From: Iamia sp035765045
Lineage (GTDB): Bacteria; Actinomycetota; Acidimicrobiia; Acidimicrobiales; Iamiaceae
Assembly (NCBI GenBank): GCA_035765045.1
Contig: DASTYI010000085.1
Span: forward strand, 38,826 to 102,825
Length of the DNA: 64,000 nucleotides
Direction of reading: 5' to 3'
Under the pieces are notes generated by a model that did not search any database, had not been told where the DNA came from, and saw only the letters and a program-made list of their open reading frames with translations. Below, one piece after another: positions 7,703 to 15,639 of the stretch. Position 1 is the stretch's first letter. The number at the start of each line of letters is the position of its first letter. The position numbers and the translations under genes were made by a program.

Positions 7703-8928
7703 CAGAGCGGCAGGGCGCCGGTGGCCCGGGCGGTCGAGCCGTGGTCCTTGTAGGCGGCGATCGTCCGCTGGGCGATGCGCATCTGGTGGACCTCGTCGGC
7801 GCCGTCGGCGAAGCGGGCCCAGCGGGCGTGCTGGGCCATGCCGGCCAGCGGTGTGTCGGTCGAGTAGCCGAGGGCGCCGTGGACCTGGATCGACCGGTCG
7901 ATGATCCGCCCGAGGGCGTTGGCGACGAAGTGCTTGGCCATGGACACCTCCGAGGTGAAGTCGTCCCCCCGGTCGATCTTGTACGCCGCGTGCAGCACCA
8001 TCAGCTTCGACTGGTACAGCTCCACGGTCGAGTCGGCGATCATCCACTGGATCCCCTGCTTCTCGGCCAGCAGCGAGCCGTGGGCGAACCGGCCCAGCGA
8101 GCGGTCGACCATCATGTCGAGGGCGACCTCGGCCTGGGCGATCCAGCGCATGCAGTGGGCCAGCCGGGCCGGCCCGAGGCGGTACTGGCCGAGGCGGTGG
8201 CCCTGGCCGAGCCCGCCGAGGAGGGCGTCGGCGCCGACCCGCAGGTCGGTGATCACGATCTCGGAGTGCCCCGACGAGCCGTGCATGGTCGAGATCTCGC
8301 GGACCCGGTCCCAGCCCGGGTTCGGGAGGTCGACGAGGAAGGCGCTGGTCGCCCCCTGGGCCACGTCGGGGTCGGGGTCGGTGCGGGCCATCAGGATGGC
8401 GAAGGTGGCCCGGTGGGCGTTGGAGATGAACCACTTGTGCCCGTTGATCACCCACTCGTCGCCGTCGGGCACGGCCGCCGTCTGGATGAGCGTCGGGTCG
8501 GAGCCCGCCACCTCGGGCTCGGTCATGGCGAAGCAGCTCATGACGTTGCCCTCGCACAGCGGGCGCAGGTACTTCTCCTTCTGCTCCTCGGTGCCCCAGT
8601 GGAGCAGCGTGTGCATGTTGCCCTCGTCGGGGGCCATCCCGTTCATGACCCAGGGGCCGTAGCGGCAGCGCCCGGCCTCGGCCTGCACCATCGCCAGCTC
8701 CAGGTGGCCGAGCCCCATCCCGCCCCACTCGACCGGCATGTGGGGCAGCCACATCCCCGCCGCCCGGGCCTGGTCGCGCAGCCCGAACAGGAGGGCGTTG
8801 CGCTGCTTGCGGTCGAGCTCGCCGCTGGCCAGGGCGGGCTCGGCCGGGCGGACGACGTCGTCGATGAAGCTGCGGACGTCGGACCGGATGGCCTCGACCT
8901 CGGCGGGGAAGGTGTAGTCGATCGTCAC
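7702..8928 (-). CDS. Acyl-CoA dehydrogenase, ACAD10/11-like
   Basis: The 408-residue flavoprotein has CFAMTEPEVAGSDPTLIQT and INGHKWFISNAHRATFAILMART for FAD and substrate binding. The C-terminal VHGALGYSTDTPLAGMAQHARWARFADGADEVHQ is typical of the ACAD10/11 group rather than of ordinary beta-oxidation dehydrogenases. The start is GTG 8928, with AGGAG about 8 nt upstream; GTGA overlaps the stop of the upstream kinase gene by 4 bp. In mammals ACAD10/11, and in pseudomonads LvaC, work with such a kinase to remove a phosphate from 4-phosphoacyl-CoA. The same role is inferred here from the pairing. Confidence 0.92.
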   Translation of the reverse strand: MTIDYTFPAEVEAIRSDVRSFIDDVVRPAEPALASGELDRKQRNALLFGLRDQARAAGMWLPHMPVEWGGMGLGHLELAMVQAEAGRCRYGPWVMNGMAPDEGNMHTLLHWGTEEQKEKYLRPLCEGNVMSCFAMTEPEVAGSDPTLIQTAAVPDGDEWVINGHKWFISNAHRATFAILMARTDPDPDVAQGATSAFLVDLPNPGWDRVREISTMHGSSGHSEIVITDLRVGADALLGGLGQGHRLGQYRLGPARLAHCMRWIAQAEVALDMMVDRSLGRFAHGSLLAEKQGIQWMIADSTVELYQSKLMVLHAAYKIDRGDDFTSEVSMAKHFVANALGRIIDRSIQVHGALGYSTDTPLAGMAQHARWARFADGADEVHQMRIAQRTIAAYKDHGSTARATGALPL

Positions 8929-9980
8929 GGGGAGGCTCCTGGGGTCGTGGGGAGGAGGTGGCGGGCGCGGGCGAACAGGGCGGTGGCCGAGCGGTGGAGG
9001 GCGTCGCCCACCGCCGGCGAGCCGGTGCCGGCGGCGGCCCGGGCCAGCGAGCCCTCGAGCAGCACGCCGAGGCGGAAGCAGGCGAGGACGGCGTACCAGG
9101 GCACGGCGGCGAGGTCCCGGTCGCTGTGCCGGCCGTAGTGGGCGACCAGCTCGGCCGGGCTCGGGAGGGTGCCGGAGGCGACGAGGTCGCCGGGGAGGAT
9201 CGAGGGCGGGCCGTCGGGCGCCGGCCAGGTGGCGAGGAGGGTGCCGAGGTCGACCAGCGGGTCGCCGACGGTCGCCAGCTCCCAGTCGATCAGGGCGGCG
9301 ACGGCGGGCCGCTGGCGGTCGAGCAGGACGTTGGCCAGGTGGAGGTCGCCGTGCATCACGCCCGCCGTCCACCCCGCCGGCACCGTCGCCTCCAGCCAGC
9401 CGGTGACGTCGGCCAGGTCGGCCGGGGTGGCACCGGCGTAGCCGGCGACGGCGCCGTAGGAGGCGAGCTGCTCGCGCCACCGGGTGACCTGGCGCTCGAG
9501 GAAGCCGTCGGGCCGGCCGAGGTCCGCCAGCCCGACGGCGACGGGGTCGACGGCGCCGAGGGCGGCGACCGCCTCGACCACCGCCAGCCCGGCGGCGTGG
9601 GCGACGGCCGGTTCGGTGTAGGCGTCGGGTCGCTCGGTGGTGGGGTTGAACCCGTCGACGTGGTCGGCGACGTAGAACGGGAGGCCGAGCACCTCGGCGT
9701 CGTGGACCACGGCGTGGACGGCCGGGCACGGCACCGGGGTGGGGGCCAGGGCCCGCAGGACCGACGCCTCCCGCACGGTGCCCCGGGCGGCGGCCGCCGG
9801 CTCCCCCCGGCGGCCGCGCAGGACGTAGGACCGCCCGCCCCGGTCGATCCGGAGCAGGACGTTCTGGGTGCCGCCCGTGAGCGGCGTGACCGCCTCGACA
9901 GGGCCGGCGCCGGGCCCCGAGGCCTCGGCCCAGCGGGCGGCCCGGTCGGCCAGGTCGTCGAGTCGCCGTCGCGCAGCCAT
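8925..9980 (-). CDS. APH-family phosphotransferase (ACAD10/11-type kinase domain, LvaA-like)
   Basis: The 351-residue protein has an aminoglycoside-phosphotransferase/choline-kinase fold. Catalytic motifs are VMHGDLHLANVLL (HGDxxxxN) near residue 215 and LIDWELATVGDPLVDLGTLLATW. This second motif closely resembles the kinase domain of ACAD10/11 proteins, not of antibiotic-resistance enzymes. It is the first gene of the operon and overlaps the dehydrogenase by 4 bp, so the two domains fused in eukaryotic ACAD11 are adjacent genes here. The likely substrate is a 4-hydroxyacyl-CoA. Transcription would start in the divergent spacer shared with a TetR gene, which holds a tandem operator. The product is cytoplasmic. 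Confidence 0.9.
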   Translation of the reverse strand: MAARRRLDDLADRAARWAEASGPGAGPVEAVTPLTGGTQNVLLRIDRGGRSYVLRGRRGEPAAAARGTVREASVLRALAPTPVPCPAVHAVVHDAEVLGLPFYVADHVDGFNPTTERPDAYTEPAVAHAAGLAVVEAVAALGAVDPVAVGLADLGRPDGFLERQVTRWREQLASYGAVAGYAGATPADLADVTGWLEATVPAGWTAGVMHGDLHLANVLLDRQRPAVAALIDWELATVGDPLVDLGTLLATWPAPDGPPSILPGDLVASGTLPSPAELVAHYGRHSDRDLAAVPWYAVLACFRLGVLLEGSLARAAAGTGSPAVGDALHRSATALFARARHLLPTTPGASP

Positions 9981-9986
9981 GGGCCG

Positions 9987-10023
9987 TATAATGCAAACGC
10001 ATGAACGGGGAATGCAAACGCAT
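9987..10023. promoter_or_regulatory. Divergent promoter with tandem ATGCAAACGCAT operators
   Basis: TATAAT at 9987-9992 is an exact -10 hexamer on the plus strand in a very GC-rich region. ATGCAAACGCAT, an ATGC-N4-GCAT palindrome, occurs at 9991-10002 and again at 10012-10023, 21 bp apart, which is two helical turns. The copies lie between the kinase start (9980) and the TetR start (10045), so the TetR protein probably binds here and controls both directions. Confidence 0.7.
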
Positions 10024-10044
10024 GCCGTCGAGCAGGGGCGCCCG

Positions 10045-10710
10045 ATGAGCCGGCGCGCCGCCACCACGACCGCCGGCGACGCCCGCAGCCAGATCCTCTC
10101 GGCGGCCGAGACCCTCTTCGCCGAGCACGGCTCCGGGTCGGTCTCGCTGCGCGAGGTCAACCGGGCCGCGGGCCAGGCCAACGCCACCGCCGTCCAGTAC
10201 CACTTCACCGACCGGGCCGGGCTCCTGCGGGCCATCCTGGCCAAGCACCGCCCGGGCATCGACGTGCGCCGCCACGCCCTCCTCGACGCCTACGAGGAGG
10301 CCGGCGAGCCCGCCCTCCGCCCCCTCGCCGCCGCCCTGGTCGCCCCGATCGCGGCCAAGCTCGACGACCCCGACGGCGGCCGCGCCTACCTGCGGATCAT
10401 GGCCGAGGTCGTCGGCCGGCCCGACCCCAAGCCGTCGCGGTCGGCCCTCAGCGACCCCGACGACAGCCTCTACCGGTGGCGGACGCTGCTCGAGCCGCTG
10501 CTCGACCCGACCGCCACCCAGGCCTTCCACCTGCGCTTCACCGCCCACCGCTTCGCCCACCTGGAGCTCGGCGTCCGGGCCGCCAGCCGGCGCCGCCGCG
10601 ACGACCGGCTCTTCGTCAGCCACCTCACCGACGTGGTCGCCTCCATCCTGGCCACGCCGCTCAGCCCGCCGACGGCCCGGCTGCTGGCCGAGCGCGACGG
10701 GGCCCGCTGA
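10045..10710 (+). CDS. TetR-family transcriptional regulator
   Basis: The 221-residue regulator has an N-terminal helix-turn-helix. ARSQILSAAETLFAEHGSGSVSLREVNRAAGQANATAVQYHFTD is the classic TetR pattern, with a Q-Y-H-F recognition helix. The rest is a helical effector domain. The ATG at 10045 is preceded by AGGGG. The upstream in-frame ATG at 10012 lies inside an operator and lacks a binding site. It overlaps the SDR gene by one base (TGATG) and is divergent from the kinase operon. The tandem ATGCAAACGCAT sites suggest autoregulation and repression of the operon by an acyl-CoA-like effector. Confidence 0.92.
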   Translation: MSRRAATTTAGDARSQILSAAETLFAEHGSGSVSLREVNRAAGQANATAVQYHFTDRAGLLRAILAKHRPGIDVRRHALLDAYEEAGEPALRPLAAALVAPIAAKLDDPDGGRAYLRIMAEVVGRPDPKPSRSALSDPDDSLYRWRTLLEPLLDPTATQAFHLRFTAHRFAHLELGVRAASRRRRDDRLFVSHLTDVVASILATPLSPPTARLLAERDGAR

Positions 10711-11450
10711 TGGCCGCCACCCTCGCCGGCAAGGTCGCCCTGGTCACCGGGGGCTCCCGCGGCATCGGGCGGGCCATCGCCGAGGCCTACGTCGCCGCCG
10801 GCGCCACCGTGCTGATCGTGTCCCGCAAGCCCGACGACCTGGCCCGGGCCGCGGCCGAGATCGGCGCCGGGGTCCACTGGTACGCCGCCAACGCCGGCGA
10901 GCCCGACCAGGTCCGGGCCGCGGTCGCCCACTGCGTGGCCGAGCTGGGCGGGCTCGACGTCCTGGTCAGCAACGCCGCCACCAACCCCCACTTCGGCCGG
11001 GCCGTCGACATCGACGTCGAGCGGTTCGACAAGACGGTCGCGGTGAACTTCCGGGGCCCGTTGCTGTGGGCCCGGGCGGCGTGGACGGCGGCGATGGAGG
11101 ATCGGGGCGGGGCGATCGTCAACGTGGCCTCGCTCGGCGCCTTCATCGTCGAGCCCGGCATCGGCGTCTACAACGCGACCAAGGCGGCGACGGTCCACCT
11201 CACCCGCACGCTGGCCAGCGAGCTGGCCCCCGCCGTCCGGGTCAACGCCATCGCCCCCGGCCTGGTCCGCACCGACATGGCCCGGGCGATCATCGGCCAG
11301 GGCGAGGAGAGGATCGCCGCCCGCATCCCGCTGCGCCGGGTGGGCGAGCCGGCCGACATCGCCCGGGCCGCCCTCTTCCTGGCCAGCGACGAGGCCAGCT
11401 GGATCACGGGTCAGACCCTGGTGGTCGACGGCGGGATCAGCGTCCGCTGA
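10710..11450 (+). CDS. Short-chain dehydrogenase/reductase (FabG-like SDR)
   Basis: The 246-residue classical SDR is a Rossmann-fold NAD(P)-dependent oxidoreductase. The cofactor motif is TGGSRGIG at residues 14-21. NAAT and VNVASLGA follow, and the catalytic pair is Y-x-x-x-K in VYNATKAATV. The C-terminus SWITGQTLVVDGGISVR is standard. It is translationally coupled to the TetR gene and probably belongs to the same regulon as the divergent kinase operon, where an alcohol or ketone step would fit the oxidation of a hydroxy or keto acid. The exact substrate is unknown. Confidence 0.93.
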   Translation: MAATLAGKVALVTGGSRGIGRAIAEAYVAAGATVLIVSRKPDDLARAAAEIGAGVHWYAANAGEPDQVRAAVAHCVAELGGLDVLVSNAATNPHFGRAVDIDVERFDKTVAVNFRGPLLWARAAWTAAMEDRGGAIVNVASLGAFIVEPGIGVYNATKAATVHLTRTLASELAPAVRVNAIAPGLVRTDMARAIIGQGEERIAARIPLRRVGEPADIARAALFLASDEASWITGQTLVVDGGISVR

Positions 11451-11459
11451 GGGGAGCGG

Positions 11460-12584
11460 TCAACGGGGCAGGCCGAGCACCCGCTCGCCGATGACGTTCC
11501 GGAGGACCTGCGTCGTCCCGCCCATGATCGTGTACGCCGGGGCGTAGCAGGCCGAGCGGGCGATGCGGGCGGCCAGCCCCCCGGTCGGGTCGAGCAGGGT
11601 GGCCCGGGGCCCGGCCACCCGGGTGGCGAAGTCGGCGACCCGCTGCTCCAGCTCGGTGCAGAACGTCTTGGTGGCGGCCGAGAACGACGGCGGCGCCTGG
11701 CCGAGCACCTCGCGCAGCACGAGCAGCCGGCCGATGCGGTGGGCGGACTCCAGGGCGGCGACCTCCTGGCGGACGAGGGGGTCGGTGCGGTCGACCCAGC
11801 CGGAGCGGAGCAGGTCGTCCCACACCAGCCGGTTCGACACCAGCCGGTCGATGCCGCCGCGCTCGTGCTCCATCTGCCGCATCACCTGGCGGAAGCTCCC
11901 GTTCTCCCGCCCGACCAGGTTCCCGGCCGGCACCCGGACCTCGTGCAGGTGCACCTCGCAGAAGTGGCCGCCGCCGGTCATGTCGCGGATCCGTCGCACC
12001 TCGACGCCCGGGCTCCGCATGTCGACCACCAGCTCCGACAGGCCCTCGTGGGGCCGGGCCGCGGGGTCGGTGCGGGCGACCAGGTACATCCAGTCGGCCT
12101 CGACGGCGCCCGAGGTCCAGACCTTCTGCCCGTCGACCACCCAGGTGTCGCCGTCGCGCACCGCCCGGGTGCGGAGCGAGGCGACGTCGGAGCCGGCGTC
12201 GGGCTCGGACATCCCGATGCACCACATCGAGGTGCCGGCGAGGATGCCCGGGAGCCAGCGGGCCCGCTGCTCGTCGGTGCCGAACTGGAGGAGGGTGGGG
12301 CCGATCTGGCGGTCGGCGAACCAGACGGCGGCGATGGGGGCGCCGCCGGCGATCAGCTGCTCGACCACGACGAACCGCTCCAGCGCCGTGCGCCCGCCCC
12401 CGCCGACCGCGACCGGCCAGGTCATCCCGATCCAGCCCCGGGCGGCCAGCTCGACGGCCAGGTCGGGGTCGTGGCCGAGCAGCCAGCTGTCCTCGGGGAA
12501 CGGCCGGCGCCCCCGCCACTCCCCCGCCAGGGTCCGGGCCTCCTCGGCGAGGGCGGCGAGCTCCGGGGGCAGCGTGTGGTCCAT
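11460..12584 (-). CDS. Acyl-CoA dehydrogenase
   Basis: The 374-residue FAD enzyme has MWCIGMSEPDAGSDVASLRT, VVDGQKVWTSGAVEADWMYLVART and a C-terminal YTIMGGTTQVLRNVIGERVLGLPR. Gly replaces the Glu of the usual YEG motif, as in several steroid or branched-chain dehydrogenases, where the base lies elsewhere. I choose ATG 12584. A TTG at 12608 extends the frame but lies in the operator, and a TACGGT -10 box at 12600-12595 would place it upstream of the transcript. It converges on the SDR gene with 9 bp between stops. A copy of the 18-bp palindrome controls it, tying it to the operon at 0.5-6.4 kb. Confidence 0.9.
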   Translation of the reverse strand: MDHTLPPELAALAEEARTLAGEWRGRRPFPEDSWLLGHDPDLAVELAARGWIGMTWPVAVGGGGRTALERFVVVEQLIAGGAPIAAVWFADRQIGPTLLQFGTDEQRARWLPGILAGTSMWCIGMSEPDAGSDVASLRTRAVRDGDTWVVDGQKVWTSGAVEADWMYLVARTDPAARPHEGLSELVVDMRSPGVEVRRIRDMTGGGHFCEVHLHEVRVPAGNLVGRENGSFRQVMRQMEHERGGIDRLVSNRLVWDDLLRSGWVDRTDPLVRQEVAALESAHRIGRLLVLREVLGQAPPSFSAATKTFCTELEQRVADFATRVAGPRATLLDPTGGLAARIARSACYAPAYTIMGGTTQVLRNVIGERVLGLPR

Positions 12585-12594
12585 CGGGGATCGG

Positions 12595-12623
12595 ACCGTA
12601 TCCGTCAACGCTTACGTTGACAA
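12595..12623 (-). promoter_or_regulatory. Promoter with 18-bp palindromic operator (copy 3)
   Basis: The palindrome GTCAACGCTTACGTTGAC (12604-12621) has perfect 7-bp arms around CTTA. It fills the space between TTGTCA (12623-12618) and TACGGT (12600-12595), which are 17 bp apart on the minus strand. The TAA stop of the upstream P-type ATPase gene lies inside it. Confidence 0.72.
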
Positions 12624-15140
12624 ACGGCGCCACAGCTGCGTCGCCACCAGCGGCACGATGCCGAGCCCCAGGGCGAGGGGCCAGACCGACGCCGGCAGGG
12701 TCGTCAGCTCGAGCACGTCCCGCAGCGGCGGGATGGTGAGGGCGGCGGCCTCCAGGGCGAGGGTCAGCGCCAGCGCCCACCAGAGGTAGGGGTTGGACGA
12801 GGCGCCCCGGAACCCCGACCCGGTCGACCGGCGGGCGTTGAACACGGCGCCGATCTGGGCCACGGTGAGGGTGGCGAAGGTCAGGGTCTGGGCCTCGGCG
12901 GTCGCCAGGTCGAGCGGCCCGAGGCCGAGCAGGTAGCCGCCGATGCCGACCGCCGCCACCAGGGCGCCCTGGGTGGCGATGGCCCGCACCGCCCCCGCCC
13001 CGAGCACGGGCTCGTCCTTGGCCCGGGGCGGCTCGTCCATGGCGTCGTCGCCGCTCGGCTCCAGGGCCAGGGCGAACGACGGGATCACGTCGATCACCAG
13101 GTTGTTCCAGAGGATCATCAGCCCGGCCAGCGGCGGGTCGAGCCCGGCGAGCACACCGACCACGACGGTGATGACGACGGCCAGGTGGTACGAGAACAGG
13201 TACTGGGCGAAGCGCTGGATGTTGGCGAAGATCCGGCGCCCCTCGCGCACGGCGTGCTCGATGGTGGCGAAGTCGTCGTCGAGCAGGACGATGTCGGCCG
13301 CCTCGCGGGCCACGTCGGTGCCGGCCAGGCCCATGGCCACGCCGACGTCGGCCTGGCGCAGGGCGGGGGCGTCGTTGACCCCGTCTCCGGTCATGGCCAC
13401 GACCTCGCCCTGGGCCTGGAGGGCCTCGACGATCCGCAGCTTCTGCTCGGGGGCGACCCGGGCGTAGACGTCGACCTCGGGGGCCCGGGCCCGGAGCTCG
13501 TCGTCGTCGAGGCGGGCCAGGTCGCGGCCGGTCAGCACGGCGGTGGGGCGCATCCCCAGCTCGTCGGCGATGGCCCGGGCCGTGCGGGGCTGGTCGCCGG
13601 TGACCATGACGACCCGGATGCCCGCCCGGCGGCAGGCGGCCACGGCGTCGACGGCCTCGGGCCGCGGCGGGTCCTGGATGCCGACCACGCCGAGCACCTC
13701 GAGGGCGGCCGGGTCGAGCACGTCGCCGTCGACGTCGACCCGGGTGCGGGCCAGGGCCAGCGTGCGCAGGCCCCGCTCCCCCAGCCCGGCCGCCAGCGCG
13801 ACCAGCGGGTGGTCGGCGGCGAGGACGACCTCGGGGGCGCCCTTGACGTGGGTCCAGCCGTCGTTGCGGGTGGCCATCCACTTGGTGTCGGAGCTGAAGG
13901 GCACCTCGCCGGCCCGGGGCCGGGCGGCCCGCAGCGACCGCCAGTCGAGGCCGGCCGCGGTGGCGCCGTGGAGCAGCGCCACCTCGGTCGGGTCGCCCAC
14001 CGGGTCCCCGTCACGGGCGACGTCGCCGTCGTTGCACAGCACCGCCGTCGGCCACAGGTCGTCGCCGGCGACACCCGGGGCGGGGAGCACCTCGGTCACC
14101 GTCATCTCGTTGGTCGTGAGGGTGCCGGTCTTGTCCGAGGCGATCACCGTCGTCGAGCCGAGGGTCTCGACCACCGGCAGCCGGCGGACCAGCGCCTGCT
14201 CGCGGGCCATCCGGCGCATCCCGACCGTCAGGGTGAGGGTCGCCACCGCCGGCAGGCCCTCGGGGACGATGGCGACGGCCAGGGCGATCGACACCTCCAG
14301 CACCTCGTCGGCCGACAGGCCCCGCAGCACGCCGAGCAGGGCGATCGCCGCCCCCAGGGCGACGACCACCAGCGTCAGCACCCGGCCCAGCCGCTCCAGG
14401 CCCTCCTGGAGCGGGGCCCGGCCCACCCCGGTCCGCCGGGTCAGCTCGGCCACCCGGCCGACCTCGGTGGCCAGCCCGGTCGCCACCACCACGCCCCGGC
14501 CCCGGCCCGAGCGGACGGTCGTGCCCATGTGGGCCAGGCCGGTGCGCTCGGCCAGCTCGACCTCGGCGGCGACGGCGTCGACCACCTTGGCCACCGGCTC
14601 GCTCTCGCCGGTCAGGGCCGACTCCTCGACCGTCAGGTCGTTCACCTCGACCAGGCGGAGGTCGGCGGGGATGCGGTCGCCGCTCTCGACCTCGACCACG
14701 TCGCCGACGACGAGGTCGACGGCGTCGATCTCGTCGCGGCGGCCGTCGCGCACGACGTCGGCCACCGTGCGGGTCAGGGCGTCGAGGGCGTCCATCGACC
14801 GCACCGCCCGCAGCTCGGTCACGAAGCCGACGATGGTGTTCACCACCAGCACGACGAGCACGGCGACGGCCTCGACCGTCTTGCCGATGGCGAAGGCGGC
14901 CACCACCGACGCCAGCAGCAGGAGCACGACCGTGCTCCTCAGCTGGTCGCCGAGGATCTTCGCCCAGGTGGTGCGCTCGGGCCGGCCCAGCTCGTTGGCC
15001 CCGTGGGCCAGGCGGCGGGCGGCCTCGGCCTCGGAGAGCCCCGTGGCCAGGTCGGTGCCGGTGCGGGCGACGACCTCGTCGGGGTCGAGGGCGTGGGCGT
15101 CGGCGACGGGGCCGACGCCGGTGGACATGTCGGGTTCCAT
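12612..15140 (-). CDS. P-type cation-transporting ATPase (P2/Ca2+ type)
   Basis: The 842-residue membrane pump has an N-terminal cation-ATPase domain. TGES is at about residues 177-180, PEGLPA at 293-298 in the membrane, the phosphorylated Asp in DKTGTLT at 336, and MTGDGVNDAPAL in the hinge. PEGLPA plus a long C-terminal helix bundle (RFAQYLFSYHLAVVITVVVGVL onward) places it with Ca2+ or Mn2+ pumps of the SPCA/PMR1 type rather than with heavy-metal or K+ ATPases. The ATG at 15140 is preceded by GAGG, and MSTG at 15128 is an alternative start. It stands alone, and its last codons overlap the operator of the next gene. Confidence 0.93.
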   Translation of the reverse strand: MEPDMSTGVGPVADAHALDPDEVVARTGTDLATGLSEAEAARRLAHGANELGRPERTTWAKILGDQLRSTVVLLLLASVVAAFAIGKTVEAVAVLVVLVVNTIVGFVTELRAVRSMDALDALTRTVADVVRDGRRDEIDAVDLVVGDVVEVESGDRIPADLRLVEVNDLTVEESALTGESEPVAKVVDAVAAEVELAERTGLAHMGTTVRSGRGRGVVVATGLATEVGRVAELTRRTGVGRAPLQEGLERLGRVLTLVVVALGAAIALLGVLRGLSADEVLEVSIALAVAIVPEGLPAVATLTLTVGMRRMAREQALVRRLPVVETLGSTTVIASDKTGTLTTNEMTVTEVLPAPGVAGDDLWPTAVLCNDGDVARDGDPVGDPTEVALLHGATAAGLDWRSLRAARPRAGEVPFSSDTKWMATRNDGWTHVKGAPEVVLAADHPLVALAAGLGERGLRTLALARTRVDVDGDVLDPAALEVLGVVGIQDPPRPEAVDAVAACRRAGIRVVMVTGDQPRTARAIADELGMRPTAVLTGRDLARLDDDELRARAPEVDVYARVAPEQKLRIVEALQAQGEVVAMTGDGVNDAPALRQADVGVAMGLAGTDVAREAADIVLLDDDFATIEHAVREGRRIFANIQRFAQYLFSYHLAVVITVVVGVLAGLDPPLAGLMILWNNLVIDVIPSFALALEPSGDDAMDEPPRAKDEPVLGAGAVRAIATQGALVAAVGIGGYLLGLGPLDLATAEAQTLTFATLTVAQIGAVFNARRSTGSGFRGASSNPYLWWALALTLALEAAALTIPPLRDVLELTTLPASVWPLALGLGIVPLVATQLWRRLST

Positions 15141-15241
15141 GGTCCTCAGGGGGTCACCGCCGGCGACGGCGCGGGAGGCCGGAGCCGGCGTGGTGCGATC
15201 GGGGGTGCGGGGCGGCGCGGCCGGTCAGCGGCCGCGGCCCG

Positions 15242-15559
15242 TCACAGCCTGAGGATCTGCGTGGTGGGGAGGGGCACCGTCCCGAGCCGGCCCGGTCGGG
15301 CCGTGACGGCGGCCCGGAGGGCGGCGAGGAGGGGGCGGCGGCGGGTCCGGCGCCGGGCGACGCGGCGGTGCCGGGCCGGGACCTCGTCGGCGGTCCGGGT
15401 GGCGCGCAGGGCGGCGTCCTCGTGGACGATCGGCGCCACCGAGGCCGACGCCAGGTGGACCATCGGGGCCAGCCCGGCGATCACGGTCAGCGCCACCAGC
15501 AGGGCGGGCGTCACGATGCGACGGGTCGTCGCGCGCAGGGCGATCCGGATCTCGTCCAT
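15242..15559 (-). CDS. Hypothetical small membrane protein
   Basis: The predicted product of 105 residues has one hydrophobic segment (VTPALLVALTVIAGLAPMV, about residues 16-34). A basic, arginine-rich stretch (RHRRVARRRTRRR) and a short tail PLPTTQILRL follow. I do not recognise a family. The N-terminal segment could be a membrane anchor or a poorly cleaved signal. Codon use is strongly G/C in the third position, as in its neighbours. It lies between the ATPase and shikimate kinase genes on the minus strand. An in-frame start at 15589 would add 10 residues. Confidence 0.5.
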   Translation of the reverse strand: MDEIRIALRATTRRIVTPALLVALTVIAGLAPMVHLASASVAPIVHEDAALRATRTADEVPARHRRVARRRTRRRPLLAALRAAVTARPGRLGTVPLPTTQILRL

Positions 15560-15639
15560 CGGCCCGCCCAACCTACCGCCCCCGCCCACCCGGCCCTCAT
15601 CCCCCGGTTGGGGGCGGGGGCGGTGGGGAGGACGGGGCG

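Noticed and set aside
8925..9980. Aminoglycoside resistance gene
   Set aside because: The APH fold is present, but the second motif (IDWELATVGDPLVDLG) and the overlap with an ACAD11-type dehydrogenase fit the acyl-CoA kinase group.
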